From NCBI GenBank assembly GCA_017427685.1, contig JAFRSH010000039.1, positions 1 to 49,352 of the forward strand: DNA of 49,352 nt, written 5' to 3'. Position numbers and translations under genes: made by a program. Below the pieces are notes generated by a model. That model was not told the DNA's origin. It searched no databases and saw only the letters and a list, made by a program, of their open reading frames with translations. Origin of the DNA: Lachnospiraceae bacterium. GTDB lineage: Bacteria > Bacillota > Clostridia > Lachnospirales > Lachnospiraceae. The first letter of the stretch is position 1, and every line of letters starts with the position of its first letter. Positions 26,275 to 35,357 of the stretch are shown here, in pieces.

Positions 26275-26535
26275 TCAAAGAGTATTAACAGCCTTCTGTA
26301 AACCGGAAACCTTACGTGCACAGGTATTCTTGTGGAATACTCCCTTAGCACCTGCCTTATCGATGTAAGCAGCGGTCTCTTTGAAGTTAGCAATTGCGGT
26401 CTCCTTGTCGCCGGCAGCCACGGCAGCAAGAACCTTCTTCTGAAGGGTCTTAACCTTGCTCTTGATCATCTTATTTCTTAAAGTCTTGGTCTTGATGACT
26501 TTGATTCTCTTCTTAGCAGATTTGATGTTTGCCAA
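26275..26535 (-). CDS. rpsT: 30S ribosomal protein S20
   Basis: 86 residues, standard length. Lys/Arg-rich helical protein starting MANIKSAKKRIKVI and ending in the conserved HKNTCARKVSGLQKAVNTL. Binds 16S rRNA early in small-subunit assembly. The neighbouring lepA upstream (190 bp away) is the classic partner in Bacillota, though here transcription runs lepA then rpsT with a leader between. Followed by a clear intrinsic terminator. Confidence 0.97.
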   Translation of the reverse strand: MANIKSAKKRIKVIKTKTLRNKMIKSKVKTLQKKVLAAVAAGDKETAIANFKETAAYIDKAGAKGVFHKNTCARKVSGLQKAVNTL

Positions 26536-26725
26536 TTCAGTTCACCTCCGTATCTGATTATTTTATTCATTCTTTTTGATGACGAATGCACGGTAAATCC
26601 GGACACGGACGTATTACCGCACACAAACATAATAATATTAGTCAGTGTTGCCTTATTTGTCAATACCAAATTATTTATTTGTGTGGATTTTACCCATGGG
26701 TCCACCCATTATAGGTATCTGCAAT

Positions 26726-28534
26726 TTACTCGTCATCCGAAAGCTTCAGCACCGCCATGAACGCCTTCTGAGGGATCTCGACATTACCAAAGGTCCTCAT
26801 GCGCTTCTTTCCTTCCTTCTGCTTCTCGAGGAGCTTCTTCTTACGGGTGATATCACCGCCGTAACACTTGGCGAGCACGTCCTTACGCATTGCCTTGACC
26901 GTCTCGCGTGCGATGATCTTGCTTCCGATCGTTGCCTGGATCGGGATCTCAAAGAGCTGACGAGGGATCTCATCCTTAAGCTTTTCGCACATCTTACGTG
27001 CGCGCTCATAAGCGTTATCCGCATGAATGATGAACGAAAGTGCGTCGACTTCCTCTCGGTTGATGAGGATATCGAGCTTCACGAGCTTCGAAGGAACGTA
27101 ACCCTTGAGCTCGTAATCGAATGACGCATATCCCTTCGAGCGTGACTTCAGCGCATCGAAGAAGTCGTAAATGATCTCGTTGAGAGGTAGCTCATACTTG
27201 ATGAGCGCTCTGTTCGACTCGATGTACTCGATGCTCTTGTAGACGCCGCGCCTGTCCTGACAGAGTGTCATGATCTGGCCGACGAACTCCTTGGTAACGA
27301 TTATGTCGGCGTTGACGAACGGTTCCTCCATGTGCTCGATCTCCGAAGGGTCGGGCATGTTGGCGGGGTTCGTGATGGTGACCATCTCGCCGTTTGTCTT
27401 GAATATCTTGTAGATAACGCTGGGTGCGGTCGTGACAAGATCAAGTCCGTACTCACGCTCTAGTCTCTCCTCGATGATCTCGAGGTGGAGGAGTCCGAGG
27501 AAACCGCATCTGAAACCGAAACCGAGAGCAATGGAAGTCTCGGGCTCGTACATAAGCGATGCATCGTTGAGCTGGAGCTTCTCGAGTGCGTCCCTGAGGT
27601 CCTGGTACTTCGAACCGTCGGCCGGGTACATACCGCAGTAAACCATCGGGAGCACTTTCTTGTAGCCGGGCAGCGCCTCAGCTGCGGGGCGGAGCGCCTC
27701 TGTAACGGTGTCACCCACGCGTGTGTCGCTCACGTTCTTAAGGCTCGCCGTGATGTAACCAACACTTCCGGCGGAGAGCTCGTCGCACGGTATAAACGTT
27801 CCGGGTCCGAAGATGCCGACTTCAACAACCTCGGCCTCGGCTCCGGTAGCCATCATCCTGATCCTCGTGCCCTTGCGGACCGTGCCGTCCATGACGCGCA
27901 TGAACACGATAACGCCTCTGTACGAATCGTAAAGCGAATCAAAGATGAGCGCCTTGAGTGGTGCGGTTTCGTCGCCCTTCGGAGCGGGGATCTTGTGAAC
28001 GATCGCTTCAAGTACGTCTTCAATGTTTATGCCGTTCTTGGCGGAGATCCTCGGCGCATCCTGCGCTTCGATGCCGATAACGTCTTCTATCTCTTCGACT
28101 ACTTCATCGGGGCGTGCGCTCGGAAGGTCGATCTTGTTGATAACGGGGACGATCTCAAGGTCATGGTCGATGGCGAGGTACACATTCGCTAGCGTCTGAG
28201 CCTCGATACCCTGTGCCGCGTCAACAACAAGTACCGCTCCCTCGCATGCCGCGAGCGAGCGTGATACTTCGTAGTTAAAATCAACGTGACCGGGGGTGTC
28301 GATGAGGTTGAGGATGTACTCGTTGCCATCCTTGGCCTTGTAGACGGTCCTAATGGTCTGAGCCTTGATCGTGATACCGCGCTCGCGCTCAAGATCCATG
28401 TTGTCGAGCACCTGCTCCTGCATCTCACGCTGTGTGAGAAGGCCGGTGAGCTCGATGATCCTGTCGGCAAGCGTCGATTTGCCGTGATCGATGTGGGCTA
28501 TTATGCAGAAATTTCTGATTTTCGATCTGTCCAT
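26726..28534 (-). CDS. lepA: Elongation factor 4 (back-translocating GTPase LepA)
   Basis: 602 residues, full length. G1 [15 protein letters not shown]3 DTPGHVDF, G4 NKIDLPSA are intact, followed by domains II, III, V and the LepA-specific C-terminal domain ([38 protein letters not shown]). A ribosome-bound GTPase active under ionic or cold stress and in 30S assembly. ATG 28534 has GAAAGGG six bases upstream. A strong bidirectional hairpin separates it from the upstream mrp gene. Confidence 0.98.
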   Translation of the reverse strand: MDRSKIRNFCIIAHIDHGKSTLADRIIELTGLLTQREMQEQVLDNMDLERERGITIKAQTIRTVYKAKDGNEYILNLIDTPGHVDFNYEVSRSLAACEGAVLVVDAAQGIEAQTLANVYLAIDHDLEIVPVINKIDLPSARPDEVVEEIEDVIGIEAQDAPRISAKNGINIEDVLEAIVHKIPAPKGDETAPLKALIFDSLYDSYRGVIVFMRVMDGTVRKGTRIRMMATGAEAEVVEVGIFGPGTFIPCDELSAGSVGYITASLKNVSDTRVGDTVTEALRPAAEALPGYKKVLPMVYCGMYPADGSKYQDLRDALEKLQLNDASLMYEPETSIALGFGFRCGFLGLLHLEIIEERLEREYGLDLVTTAPSVIYKIFKTNGEMVTITNPANMPDPSEIEHMEEPFVNADIIVTKEFVGQIMTLCQDRRGVYKSIEYIESNRALIKYELPLNEIIYDFFDALKSRSKGYASFDYELKGYVPSKLVKLDILINREEVDALSFIIHADNAYERARKMCEKLKDEIPRQLFEIPIQATIGSKIIARETVKAMRKDVLAKCYGGDITRKKKLLEKQKEGKKRMRTFGNVEIPQKAFMAVLKLSDDE

Positions 28535-28564
28535 TTAAACCCTTTCAAAAATAGATCAACCTGC

Positions 28565-28607
28565 AAAAGTCCGGACGTCAGGCATTGGCCTGTCTTTCCG
28601 GGCTTTT
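28565..28607 (-). terminator. Hairpin terminator between mrp and lepA
   Basis: Minus strand: AAAAGCCCGGA ... TCCGGACTTTT as outer stem and CAGGC-CAAT-GCCTG as inner stem. The A- and T-rich outer ends make it terminator-like in both directions. It begins 20 bp after the mrp stop. Confidence 0.7.
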
Positions 28608-28626
28608 CAGGCGTCTTGATATATCA

Positions 28627-29475
28627 TCATGCTTCGCCAAGGACGAATTCTTTCTCAAGTTTGGTAGCTGTTGCGTCGAGGATGTGGCTGTCGTAGAGCT
28701 CGATGAGACCCTCGTCAACCGCCTTCGCGATCGAAGGATCGAGAGGAAGCTTCTCAAGTACTTCAAGTCCGTACTTGGCAGCCATCTCGTCAACGTGGCT
28801 CTCGCCGAAGACAGAGATCTTCTTGCCGCAGTCGGGGCACTCGATGTAGCTGTAGTTCTCAACGATTCCGAGGATCGGGATCTTCATCTGCTCAGCCATG
28901 TTGACTGCCTTGCCGACAACCATGCTGACAAGCTCCTGAGGGCTCGTAACAATGATTATGCCGTCAACCGGAAGTGACTGGAACACCGTAAGAGGCACGT
29001 CCCCCGTTCCGGGAGGCATATCGACAAAGAGGAAGTCGATATCCGACCAAACAACGTCTGTATAGAACTGCTTTACTACGCCTGCGATAACGGGTCCTCT
29101 CCAGATAACGGGAGCATCCGGATTCTCAAGCATCATGTTTACGGAGATTACCTGGATGCCGTCCTTGGTCTCGCAGGGCATGATCCCAAACTCCGAACCG
29201 AAGAGCTTGCCCTTAAGTCCGAAAGCCGCAGGGATCGAAGGTCCCGTAACGTCAGCATCAAGGATACCTACATTGTATCCCTTTCTCTTCATCTGAACGG
29301 CGAGGAACGAGGAAACAAGTGACTTTCCTACTCCGCCCTTTCCGCTCACGATACCGATGATCTTTTTGATATTGCTGTGCTCGTTGGGTGTAGCGCGGAA
29401 GCTCTCAAAGCCGCCCTCTTCTCTTGAAGAGCAAGCCTCACCGCAGCTGCTGCAGTCATGTGTACATTCGCTCAT
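28627..29475 (-). CDS. Mrp/NBP35-type iron-sulfur cluster carrier ATPase
   Basis: 282 residues. Short N-terminal cysteine-rich extension (ECTHDCSSCGEAC), deviant Walker A GIVSGKGGVGKSLVSSFLAV, IWRGPVIAGVVKQF, VDMPPGTGDVPLT, and the conserved CPDCGKKISVFGE whose CxxC holds a bridging [4Fe-4S] cluster. The protein carries Fe-S clusters to apo-enzymes in the cytoplasm. It fits a genome with Fe-S hydratases such as the aconitase-like enzyme. ATG 29475 follows AAGGAG. It lies 69 bp downstream of ilvN and may be cotranscribed with it. Confidence 0.94.
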   Translation of the reverse strand: MSECTHDCSSCGEACSSREEGGFESFRATPNEHSNIKKIIGIVSGKGGVGKSLVSSFLAVQMKRKGYNVGILDADVTGPSIPAAFGLKGKLFGSEFGIMPCETKDGIQVISVNMMLENPDAPVIWRGPVIAGVVKQFYTDVVWSDIDFLFVDMPPGTGDVPLTVFQSLPVDGIIIVTSPQELVSMVVGKAVNMAEQMKIPILGIVENYSYIECPDCGKKISVFGESHVDEMAAKYGLEVLEKLPLDPSIAKAVDEGLIELYDSHILDATATKLEKEFVLGEA

Positions 29476-29544
29476 GTGTTTTCTCCTTTTTCACGTTTCC
29501 TTTCACGTGTTTATTACTCCCAAATGTTTAACTCGAATCGACGC

Positions 29545-30045
29545 TTAGATATTGTCTGAGTAATCTTTAGCATCCGCTCTCGGAAGTCCCGTCACACCTG
29601 TGCGGACCATCTCAATGATAGTATAATCTACCAAAAGCTTGAGGAATGAGTCAAGCTTATCCTGATTGCCGGTGAGCTCCATCATGATGGAATCGTTGGA
29701 AACGTCGACAACCTTGGCATGGAAGATCTCGGCGATCGTCATGATGGCACCGCGCTTCTTCTGGTCTGCTGCAACCTTGATGAGCATAAGCTCGCGGCAG
29801 ACTGCCTCGCGACTCCTCAGAGTCGTGATACCGATAACATCCTCAAGCTTTTCGAGCTGATTCTGGATCTGGGTGAGGATCTGCTCGTCACCGTCCGCAA
29901 CGACAGTCATCCTGGACTGCTTGGGATCCTGAGTCTCGGCAACCGTAAGGCTGACGATGTTGTAGCCTCGTCTGCTGAAAAGGCCGGAAACGCGGCTTAA
30001 AACGCCCGAGGTGTTCTCTACAAGGATCGACATGACTCTGCGCAT
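29545..30045 (-). CDS. ilvN: Acetolactate synthase small (regulatory) subunit
   Basis: 166 residues, typical length. N-terminal ACT domain (SILVENTSGVLSRVSGLFSR, RGYNIVSLTV) binds valine for feedback control; the C-terminal domain is intact. It regulates the large subunit IlvB, the first common step of branched-chain amino acid synthesis. No ilvB is adjacent on either side, so the small subunit is an orphan here, whereas the two are usually neighbours. ATG 30045 follows AAGGAGG. A phased 21-bp repeat array lies 75-155 bp upstream of the start. Confidence 0.95.
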   Translation of the reverse strand: MRRVMSILVENTSGVLSRVSGLFSRRGYNIVSLTVAETQDPKQSRMTVVADGDEQILTQIQNQLEKLEDVIGITTLRSREAVCRELMLIKVAADQKKRGAIMTIAEIFHAKVVDVSNDSIMMELTGNQDKLDSFLKLLVDYTIIEMVRTGVTGLPRADAKDYSDNI

Positions 30046-30100
30046 ATAGACCTCCTTCTGCTATCAAACACTATATTGCATGATAACTCTACGTCTTTTT

Positions 30101-30286
30101 CTACAATACTGTGATTTCATGTCTCATCTGAGAAGTATTTAGTCTCATTTGAGAAATATCAATTTTCTTCTGATAAGTATCGAATCTCATCTGAGAAGTA
30201 TCCTCGCTGCCACGCATGCTTTCCCAAAAACGCGCAGAGCGCTTTATTGTTTTTGGGAAAGTATGCGGCGCGCTCGGATATTTCAT
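30101..30286 (-). CDS. Doubtful small ORF with heptapeptide repeats
   Basis: 61 codons. The C-terminal half is DTSQMRF, DTYQKKI, DISQMRL, NTSQMRH, EITVL, i.e. the translation of the 21-bp repeat array, and the N-terminal half runs through a long hairpin. No good ribosome binding site is evident. It may be a real small protein with heptad character, but the DNA repeat (palindromic core, exact 21-bp spacing) explains the frame equally well. Confidence 0.25.
   Translation of the reverse strand: MKYPSAPHTFPKTIKRSARFWESMRGSEDTSQMRFDTYQKKIDISQMRLNTSQMRHEITVL
30122..30200. repeat. Four tandem 21-bp repeats with palindromic core
   Basis: Cores TCTCATCTGAGA, TCTCATTTGAGA, TTTCTTCTGATA and TCTCATCTGAGA begin at 30122, 30143, 30164 and 30185, exactly 21 bp apart, about two helical turns. 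Three are palindromes or near-palindromes. The array sits upstream of ilvN. It could be a helically phased protein-binding array. Confidence 0.8.
30214..30266. repeat. Long inverted repeat downstream of argF
   Basis: GCAT-G-CTTTCCCAAAAAC, 17-nt loop, GTTTTTGGGAAAG-T-ATGC: 17 paired bases with one mismatch. The loop contains GCGC-AGA-GCGC. It may end the arg operon transcript although no T-run follows. Its TTTCCCAAAAACGC core recurs at 45195-45208. With the 21-bp repeats this accounts for most of 30046-30367. Confidence 0.6.
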
Positions 30287-30367
30287 TAACCAAAGATTTA
30301 TTGCTAAGTCTTAAACTATAGTACAAAATAATCATTTTTTTGGATAATGCAGTATTTATCAAATTGA

Positions 30368-31273
30368 TTACTTCTTCATGAGTTTTACCATAACGGCCTT
30401 CTGTGCATGGAGTCTGTTCTCAGCCTCTTCGAAGATCTCCTTGGCGTGAGCTTCGAATACCTCGTCCGTGATTTCTTCTCCGCGGTGTGCAGGGAGGCAG
30501 TGAAGGATCATGCTGTCCTTGGCAGTTACGGACATGAGCTTATCATCGACGCAGAAGTCTTTGAATACCTTGGCACGCTCAAGAGCTTCGCCTTCCTGGC
30601 CCATGGAAGCCCAAACGTCGGTATAGATAACGTCAGCGTCCTTGGCTGCTTCGAAGATATCGTTCGTGATAGTGAGGTCACCCTTCTGCTTTGCCCACTC
30701 GCAAAGTGCAGCGTCGGGGCGGTAGGTGTCGGGACATCCGATAGCAACCTTCATGCCGGTGAGAACACCGCCGGCGATTAGTGAGTTCGCCATGTTGTTG
30801 CCGTCGCCGATAAATGCAAGCTTGAGACCCTTAAGGCTCTTCTTGAACTCCCTGATGGTCATGAGGTCTGCAAGAACCTGGCAGGGATGGCAGTAGTCCG
30901 TGAGTCCATTGATGATGGGGATCGAACCGTATGAAGCAAGCTCCTCAACATCCTTCTGATCAAATGTACGGATCATGATACCGTCAACGTAGCGGGAAAG
31001 AACTCTCGCTGTATCGCGAACGGGCTCACCACGTCCAAGCTGGATATCATCCTTCGAAAGGAAGAGCGCCGATCCGCCGAGCTGGTACATACCAACCTCG
31101 AAGGAAACACGTGTACGTGTCGAAGACTTTGTAAAGATCATTCCGAGAGTCTGTCCCTTAAGGTGCTGATGAGGGATCTTGTGCTTGTTCTCGTACTTGA
31201 GCTGATCCGCAAGGTTGAGTATTTCGGTGATCTCCTCGGGTGAGAGATCCTGTAATTTGAGTAAGTGCTTCAT
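30368..31273 (-). CDS. argF: Ornithine carbamoyltransferase
   Basis: 301 residues. Makes citrulline from ornithine and carbamoyl phosphate. Carbamoyl-phosphate site SSTRTRVSFEVGMYQLGG, ornithine-side motifs DYCHPCQVLADL and LHCLPAHRGEEITDEV are intact. ATG 31273 follows GAGGAGG. It is the last gene in the arg cluster but is 299 bp from argD, with a stem-loop between, so it may have its own promoter. No argG or argH is present, so arginine synthesis must finish elsewhere. Confidence 0.97.
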   Translation of the reverse strand: MKHLLKLQDLSPEEITEILNLADQLKYENKHKIPHQHLKGQTLGMIFTKSSTRTRVSFEVGMYQLGGSALFLSKDDIQLGRGEPVRDTARVLSRYVDGIMIRTFDQKDVEELASYGSIPIINGLTDYCHPCQVLADLMTIREFKKSLKGLKLAFIGDGNNMANSLIAGGVLTGMKVAIGCPDTYRPDAALCEWAKQKGDLTITNDIFEAAKDADVIYTDVWASMGQEGEALERAKVFKDFCVDDKLMSVTAKDSMILHCLPAHRGEEITDEVFEAHAKEIFEEAENRLHAQKAVMVKLMKK

Positions 31274-31349
31274 GTTCTAATCCTCCTCATGATTATTTAT
31301 AATAGCCCCAATTGTTTCTAATACTGTTTTTTACTCTCTGTCCGATTGT

Positions 31350-31406
31350 CTTTGTTTTAAAGATCGATTCTTAATCCTTAAATCGAACTATTTATCTAAA
31401 ACAAAG
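31350..31406. promoter_or_regulatory. Stem-loop in the argD-argF gap
   Basis: CTTTGTTTTA ... TAAAACAAAG forms a perfect 10-bp outer stem; TCGATT and AATCGA form an inner stem. It lies in the 299-bp AT-rich stretch 31274-31572, otherwise without a gene. It may mark a 3' boundary of the argD transcript or the argF leader. Confidence 0.5.
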
Positions 31407-31572
31407 TTTTCCCTCCTGCAGAGGTATAGATCAAAACTCATTTGATTTCTGAATTAAGCTATAATCGTAATTCTTTTATAGGCCGACGTTATTTAACTCA
31501 TCATTACTGATGGATAAAATATTTACTCTTTTGTTTGAGTATTGTCTTTATTTAATACTTTGTTTTCGGTAA

Positions 31573-32760
31573 TTACTTATTTGCCGCGGTGCATTCCTTG
31601 ATTGCTTCTATAAGTATATCGAGTCCCTTCTCAAGTACCGGGATAGGAATGTTAAGTGCGGGTAAAAGTCTTACCTTAGTCTTGGCAGTGAGCGGGATGC
31701 AGCCCTTTTCTATCGCTTTGTTCACAACGTCAGCCGCTGTCGCTCCCTTAACGCTCACACCGAGCATGAGTCCGAGTCCGGTAACCGATTCAACCTCGGG
31801 AACTGCCTCAAGCTTCTTCCTGATGAGCTCGGACCTCTCGGTCACTCCCTTTAAGAGCTCGTCATCGATCCTCGAGAGGATTGAAAGAGCGCCTGCCGCA
31901 CAGATCGGGTTGCCACCGAATGTCGAACCGTGATCGCCCTTGCCGAGAACGTCCTGTGTCTTCTCTCCCATGACGCATGCGCCGAAAGGAAGTCCGCCCG
32001 CAAGGCCCTTGGCTGTGGTGAAGACATCGGGCTTGATGCCGTAATTCTCGAAGGCGTAAAGCTTGCCTGTACGTCCGTTACCTGTCTGAACCTCGTCCAC
32101 GATGAGGATGATGTCATTCTCTTTGCAGAGACGTGCGATCTCGTCCACATAAGCGTTATCAAGCGGGATAACACCGCCCTCGCCCTGTACAAGCTCGATC
32201 ATTATACCACAAACACCGCCCTCTTTGACAAGTGCATTGATCTCATCCTTGTCTCCGGCGTGAGCGAACTTGAAGCCGCCCGTGAAGGGACCGAAATGCT
32301 TATGGAACACATCCTGACCTGTTGCCGACAGAGTCGTGATCGTCCTGCCGTGGAAACTGTTGACGAGCGTGATGATCGTCGAACGACCCTCACCGTACTT
32401 GTCGCTGCTGTACTTCCTTGCAACCTTAATGGCGCACTCGTTGGCTTCTGCACCCGAGTTGGCGAAGAATACCTTCTTCATGCCGGTGCGGTCGCAGAGC
32501 ATCTTGGCGAGCTTGGCCTGAGGGCTGCTGTAGTAGAGGTTCGAGGTATGAGAAACCTTGTCGAGCTGGTCGATCACGGCGTTCTTCCACTCATCGTCGC
32601 AAATACCGAACGAATTCACCGCGATACCCGAACCGAGATCGATGTACTCCCGGCCGTTATCGTCGTAGCAAAGCGAGCCCTTACCTTTATTGATAAGCAC
32701 GTTAAACCTTCCGTAGGTATGTGCTATATAATCATTGTCCAAAACTTTTATATTATCCAT
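31573..32760 (-). CDS. argD: Acetylornithine aminotransferase
   Basis: 395 residues, class III PLP aminotransferase. Transfers the amino group from glutamate to N-acetylglutamate semialdehyde. Conserved regions: FANSGAEANECAIKVARKYS, SFHGRTITTLSATGQ, IVDEVQTGNGRTGKLYAFE and TTAKGLAGGLPFGA with the PLP lysine. ATG 32760 follows AGGAGG. argB ends 148 bp upstream. Confidence 0.96.
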   Translation of the reverse strand: MDNIKVLDNDYIAHTYGRFNVLINKGKGSLCYDDNGREYIDLGSGIAVNSFGICDDEWKNAVIDQLDKVSHTSNLYYSSPQAKLAKMLCDRTGMKKVFFANSGAEANECAIKVARKYSSDKYGEGRSTIITLVNSFHGRTITTLSATGQDVFHKHFGPFTGGFKFAHAGDKDEINALVKEGGVCGIMIELVQGEGGVIPLDNAYVDEIARLCKENDIILIVDEVQTGNGRTGKLYAFENYGIKPDVFTTAKGLAGGLPFGACVMGEKTQDVLGKGDHGSTFGGNPICAAGALSILSRIDDELLKGVTERSELIRKKLEAVPEVESVTGLGLMLGVSVKGATAADVVNKAIEKGCIPLTAKTKVRLLPALNIPIPVLEKGLDILIEAIKECTAANK

Positions 32761-32908
32761 AACAATTTCCTCCTAAAAAGCGATAAAACACACTTTCGAT
32801 CCCCATCCTTTTAGTAACCGTGCTTTCCAAGACCTGTGATCAAACGTGCCAATCGCCTAAGATTTTCATATCGCGAATCCAGCATTCGTAATATGTCTCG
32901 TGCGGGTA

Positions 32909-33778
32909 TCAGACAAACATGGTTCCGATACCTTCGTCCGTAAGGATCTCGACAAGTATCGAATGGGGTGTGGTGCCGTTGATGATGAACACTTTTCTGA
33001 CACCTCGTCGGATCGCTTCGATGCAGCAATCAACCTTGGGGATCATACCGCCCGAGATGATGCCTTCACGCATGAGCTGGGGAGCTTCGGAAGCATTGAG
33101 CTTCTTGATGAGCGTTGAGGGGTCGTCCTTGTCTCTGAGGATACCGTCGATATCTGTCATCGAGATCAGGCTCTCTGCCGCGAGCTTGCCTGCGATCCTT
33201 GCTGCGGCGGTATCAGCGTTTATGTTATAAACGTTGCCGTCATGGTCATAGCCCACTGTGGAGATAACCGGGATGTAGCCCTTCTCAAGGATATCAAGGA
33301 TGGGCTTCTGGTTGATGTGGGTGATCTTGCCGACGAAGCCGAGGTTCTCATCGTACTGCTCTGCCTCAATCATGCCTGCGTCAAGTCCACAGAGTCCGAT
33401 AGCCTTGCCACCGAGACTTCCGATGATGTTCACGAGGTTCTTGTTGATCTTGCCGGCGAGGACCATAAGCGCTATCTGAGCCGTCTCCTCATCAGTAACT
33501 CTGAGACCGTTGACGAACTTGCTCTCCTTGCCGACAGCCTTGAGCATGTCGGAGATCTCGGGACCGCCGCCGTGCACGAGCACGACCTTGATACCGATCA
33601 GAGACAGGAGCACGATGTCCTGCATGACGCTGTTCTTGAGGTCTTCGTTTATCATGGCGTTTCCGCCGTACTTAACGACCACGATCTTGTTGGTATACTT
33701 CTGGATGTACGGAAGGGCATGCACGAGGATGTCCGTCTGCATAGAATTTATAACTGATTGCTTGTCAATTGAGTCCAT
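32909..33778 (-). CDS. argB: Acetylglutamate kinase
   Basis: 289 residues of the amino-acid kinase fold. Phosphorylates N-acetylglutamate. VVVKYGGNAM (phosphate loop lysine), VLVHGGGPEISDML and GGMIPKVDCCIEAI are diagnostic. The N-terminal helix (residues 1-25) precedes the catalytic fold, as in arginine-sensitive hexameric enzymes, so feedback inhibition by arginine is likely. ATG 33778 follows AAGGAG. It is separated from argJ by a 318-bp palindrome-bearing insert. Confidence 0.96.
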   Translation of the reverse strand: MDSIDKQSVINSMQTDILVHALPYIQKYTNKIVVVKYGGNAMINEDLKNSVMQDIVLLSLIGIKVVLVHGGGPEISDMLKAVGKESKFVNGLRVTDEETAQIALMVLAGKINKNLVNIIGSLGGKAIGLCGLDAGMIEAEQYDENLGFVGKITHINQKPILDILEKGYIPVISTVGYDHDGNVYNINADTAAARIAGKLAAESLISMTDIDGILRDKDDPSTLIKKLNASEAPQLMREGIISGGMIPKVDCCIEAIRRGVRKVFIINGTTPHSILVEILTDEGIGTMFV

Positions 33779-33808
33779 TTATAATCTCCTTTTAAAATAT
33801 TTGTATAC

Positions 33809-34031
33809 ATCTCGACTTCACGGTAACTCTGAGGCCTCAGCTCCGTCGCCTGCGGTTCATGCGAAGTTGCCTAAATCACCTTCACGGCTTCCGGACCGGT
33901 CGACATTCACCATCCATGGTTCATGTCTTCCTCTCTCGGCATCCCTGCCTCGAGCCCGATGGTGTATAGCAACTTCGTGAACCGACACGGCTCTCTCCGA
34001 ATTCGGCTCATAGTTACTGTGAAGTCTCGAT
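33809..34031. repeat. Large imperfect palindrome between argJ and argB
   Basis: Outer arms 33811-33833 and 34008-34030 (TCGACTTCACGGTAACT and AGTTACTGTGAAGTCTCGA) match with one 2-nt indel and two mismatches; inner arms 33853-33870 and 33969-33984 (CGAAGTTGC and GCAACTTCG) match likewise; the centre has GACAT, ACCAT, ATGGT, ATGTC. No coding frame. It fills the 33779-34096 stretch inside the arg operon and differs in sequence from elements A and B. Confidence 0.7.
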
Positions 34032-34096
34032 GCTACACATGTTTTTCAGAAAATACCACGTGGCAGGCGGATCCGTACGAGGAATACTCTATCGAA

Positions 34097-35320
34097 TCAA
34101 GTACGGTAGTCCCCGTTAATCTTAACATAATCGTATGTGAGGTCACAGCCCCAGGCGGTAGCTGTGCCTTCGCCATTACCGACGCTTATGTCTATATAAA
34201 TTTCATCTGCATCGAGAACCATCAGCGCTCTGTCCTCATCAAATGCGAGTCCGTTACCGCTGTGGCAGACAAGTACTGATCCGACTTCGGAGCGGAGCGT
34301 AACGCTCGTGTCCTTTACATCGAAAGGAACTCCTGCGTATCCGAGAGCGCACATCACACGTCCGCAGTTCGCGTCACGCCCGAAGATCATGGCCTTTACG
34401 AGGGGTGAGCAGATAACGGACTTGGCAAGAACTTTTGCGGTTGCTTTATCCTTGGCACCTGTCACGGTACACTCAATAAGCTTTGTAGCGCCCTCGCCGT
34501 CTGCCGCCGTGGCGCGTGCAAGATAGGAAGTGCACTCGAAGAGCGCTCTCTTAAACTCTGCATAATCATCGCTCTGCTCGTCAATGATCTCGGCATTGCC
34601 TGCAAGTCCGTTGCACATGATCGTGAGCGTGTCGTTTGTTGAGGTGTCCCTGTCGACGCTCACCATGTTGTAGGTGTCAACTACGTTCTCACTGAGTGCC
34701 TTCTGAAGAAGCGCGGGGCTGATGGCTGCGTCACATGTCATGAAGCAGAGCATCGTTGCCATATTGGGATGGATCATACCGGAACCCTTGCTGATGGCAC
34801 CCATCCTGCAGGTCTTGCCATCAAGCTCGAACTCTACGGCGATCTCCTTTAGCTTTGTATCGGTTGTCATGATAGCTTCCGCAGCATCCTTTGATGCCTG
34901 AGGCGTGTCCGAAAGCGCATCCACAAGCTCCTGCATTCCGTATACCATGGGACCGAGGCTCATTTCCTGGCCGATAACGCCTGTTGAAGCAACTATGACA
35001 TCCTCGTGATCGATCTGAAGATACTTCTCGACAAGGTCGCACATACCGCGTGCGATCTCCATGCCATTTGCGTTACATGTGTTGGCATTACCGCTGTTGC
35101 AGATAACCGCCGATGCGTGTCCGTCCTTGAGGTTCTGAATAGAAAGAACAACAGGGGCACCCTTAACAAGGTTCTGTGTGAACACACCTGCCGCTGCCGC
35201 TCTTGTCTCGCTCACGATAAGAGCGAGATCCCTCTTTGTACGTCCTTTCCTGATACCGCAATGTATACCGGAAGCTTTAAATCCTTTTGCTGCGCAAATT
35301 CCGCCTTCTATATGTTTCAT
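34097..35320 (-). CDS. argJ: Bifunctional glutamate N-acetyltransferase/ornithine acetyltransferase
   Basis: 407 residues from ATG 35318-35320 (MKHIEGGICAAKGF), which has AAAGGAT seven bases upstream; the open frame extends further without a start site. Recycles acetyl from N-acetylornithine to glutamate, and can also use acetyl-CoA. The precursor is self-cleaved at the conserved KGSGMIHPNMATML, where the threonine becomes the catalytic N-terminus of the beta chain. With argJ present no argA is needed. argC ends 37 bp upstream. Confidence 0.96.
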   Translation of the reverse strand: MKHIEGGICAAKGFKASGIHCGIRKGRTKRDLALIVSETRAAAAGVFTQNLVKGAPVVLSIQNLKDGHASAVICNSGNANTCNANGMEIARGMCDLVEKYLQIDHEDVIVASTGVIGQEMSLGPMVYGMQELVDALSDTPQASKDAAEAIMTTDTKLKEIAVEFELDGKTCRMGAISKGSGMIHPNMATMLCFMTCDAAISPALLQKALSENVVDTYNMVSVDRDTSTNDTLTIMCNGLAGNAEIIDEQSDDYAEFKRALFECTSYLARATAADGEGATKLIECTVTGAKDKATAKVLAKSVICSPLVKAMIFGRDANCGRVMCALGYAGVPFDVKDTSVTLRSEVGSVLVCHSGNGLAFDEDRALMVLDADEIYIDISVGNGEGTATAWGCDLTYDYVKINGDYRT

Positions 35321-35357
35321 ATCAATATCCTTTCCCGGCTCTCTATCAAGTACCGAA

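Noticed and set aside
27485..28192. Long plus-strand open frame opposite lepA
   Set aside because: Antisense of a highly conserved gene, no family motifs and no ribosome binding site.
30122..30200. CRISPR array
   Set aside because: Only four units, 21-bp period with no unique spacers of 30-40 bp, and no cas genes in the window.
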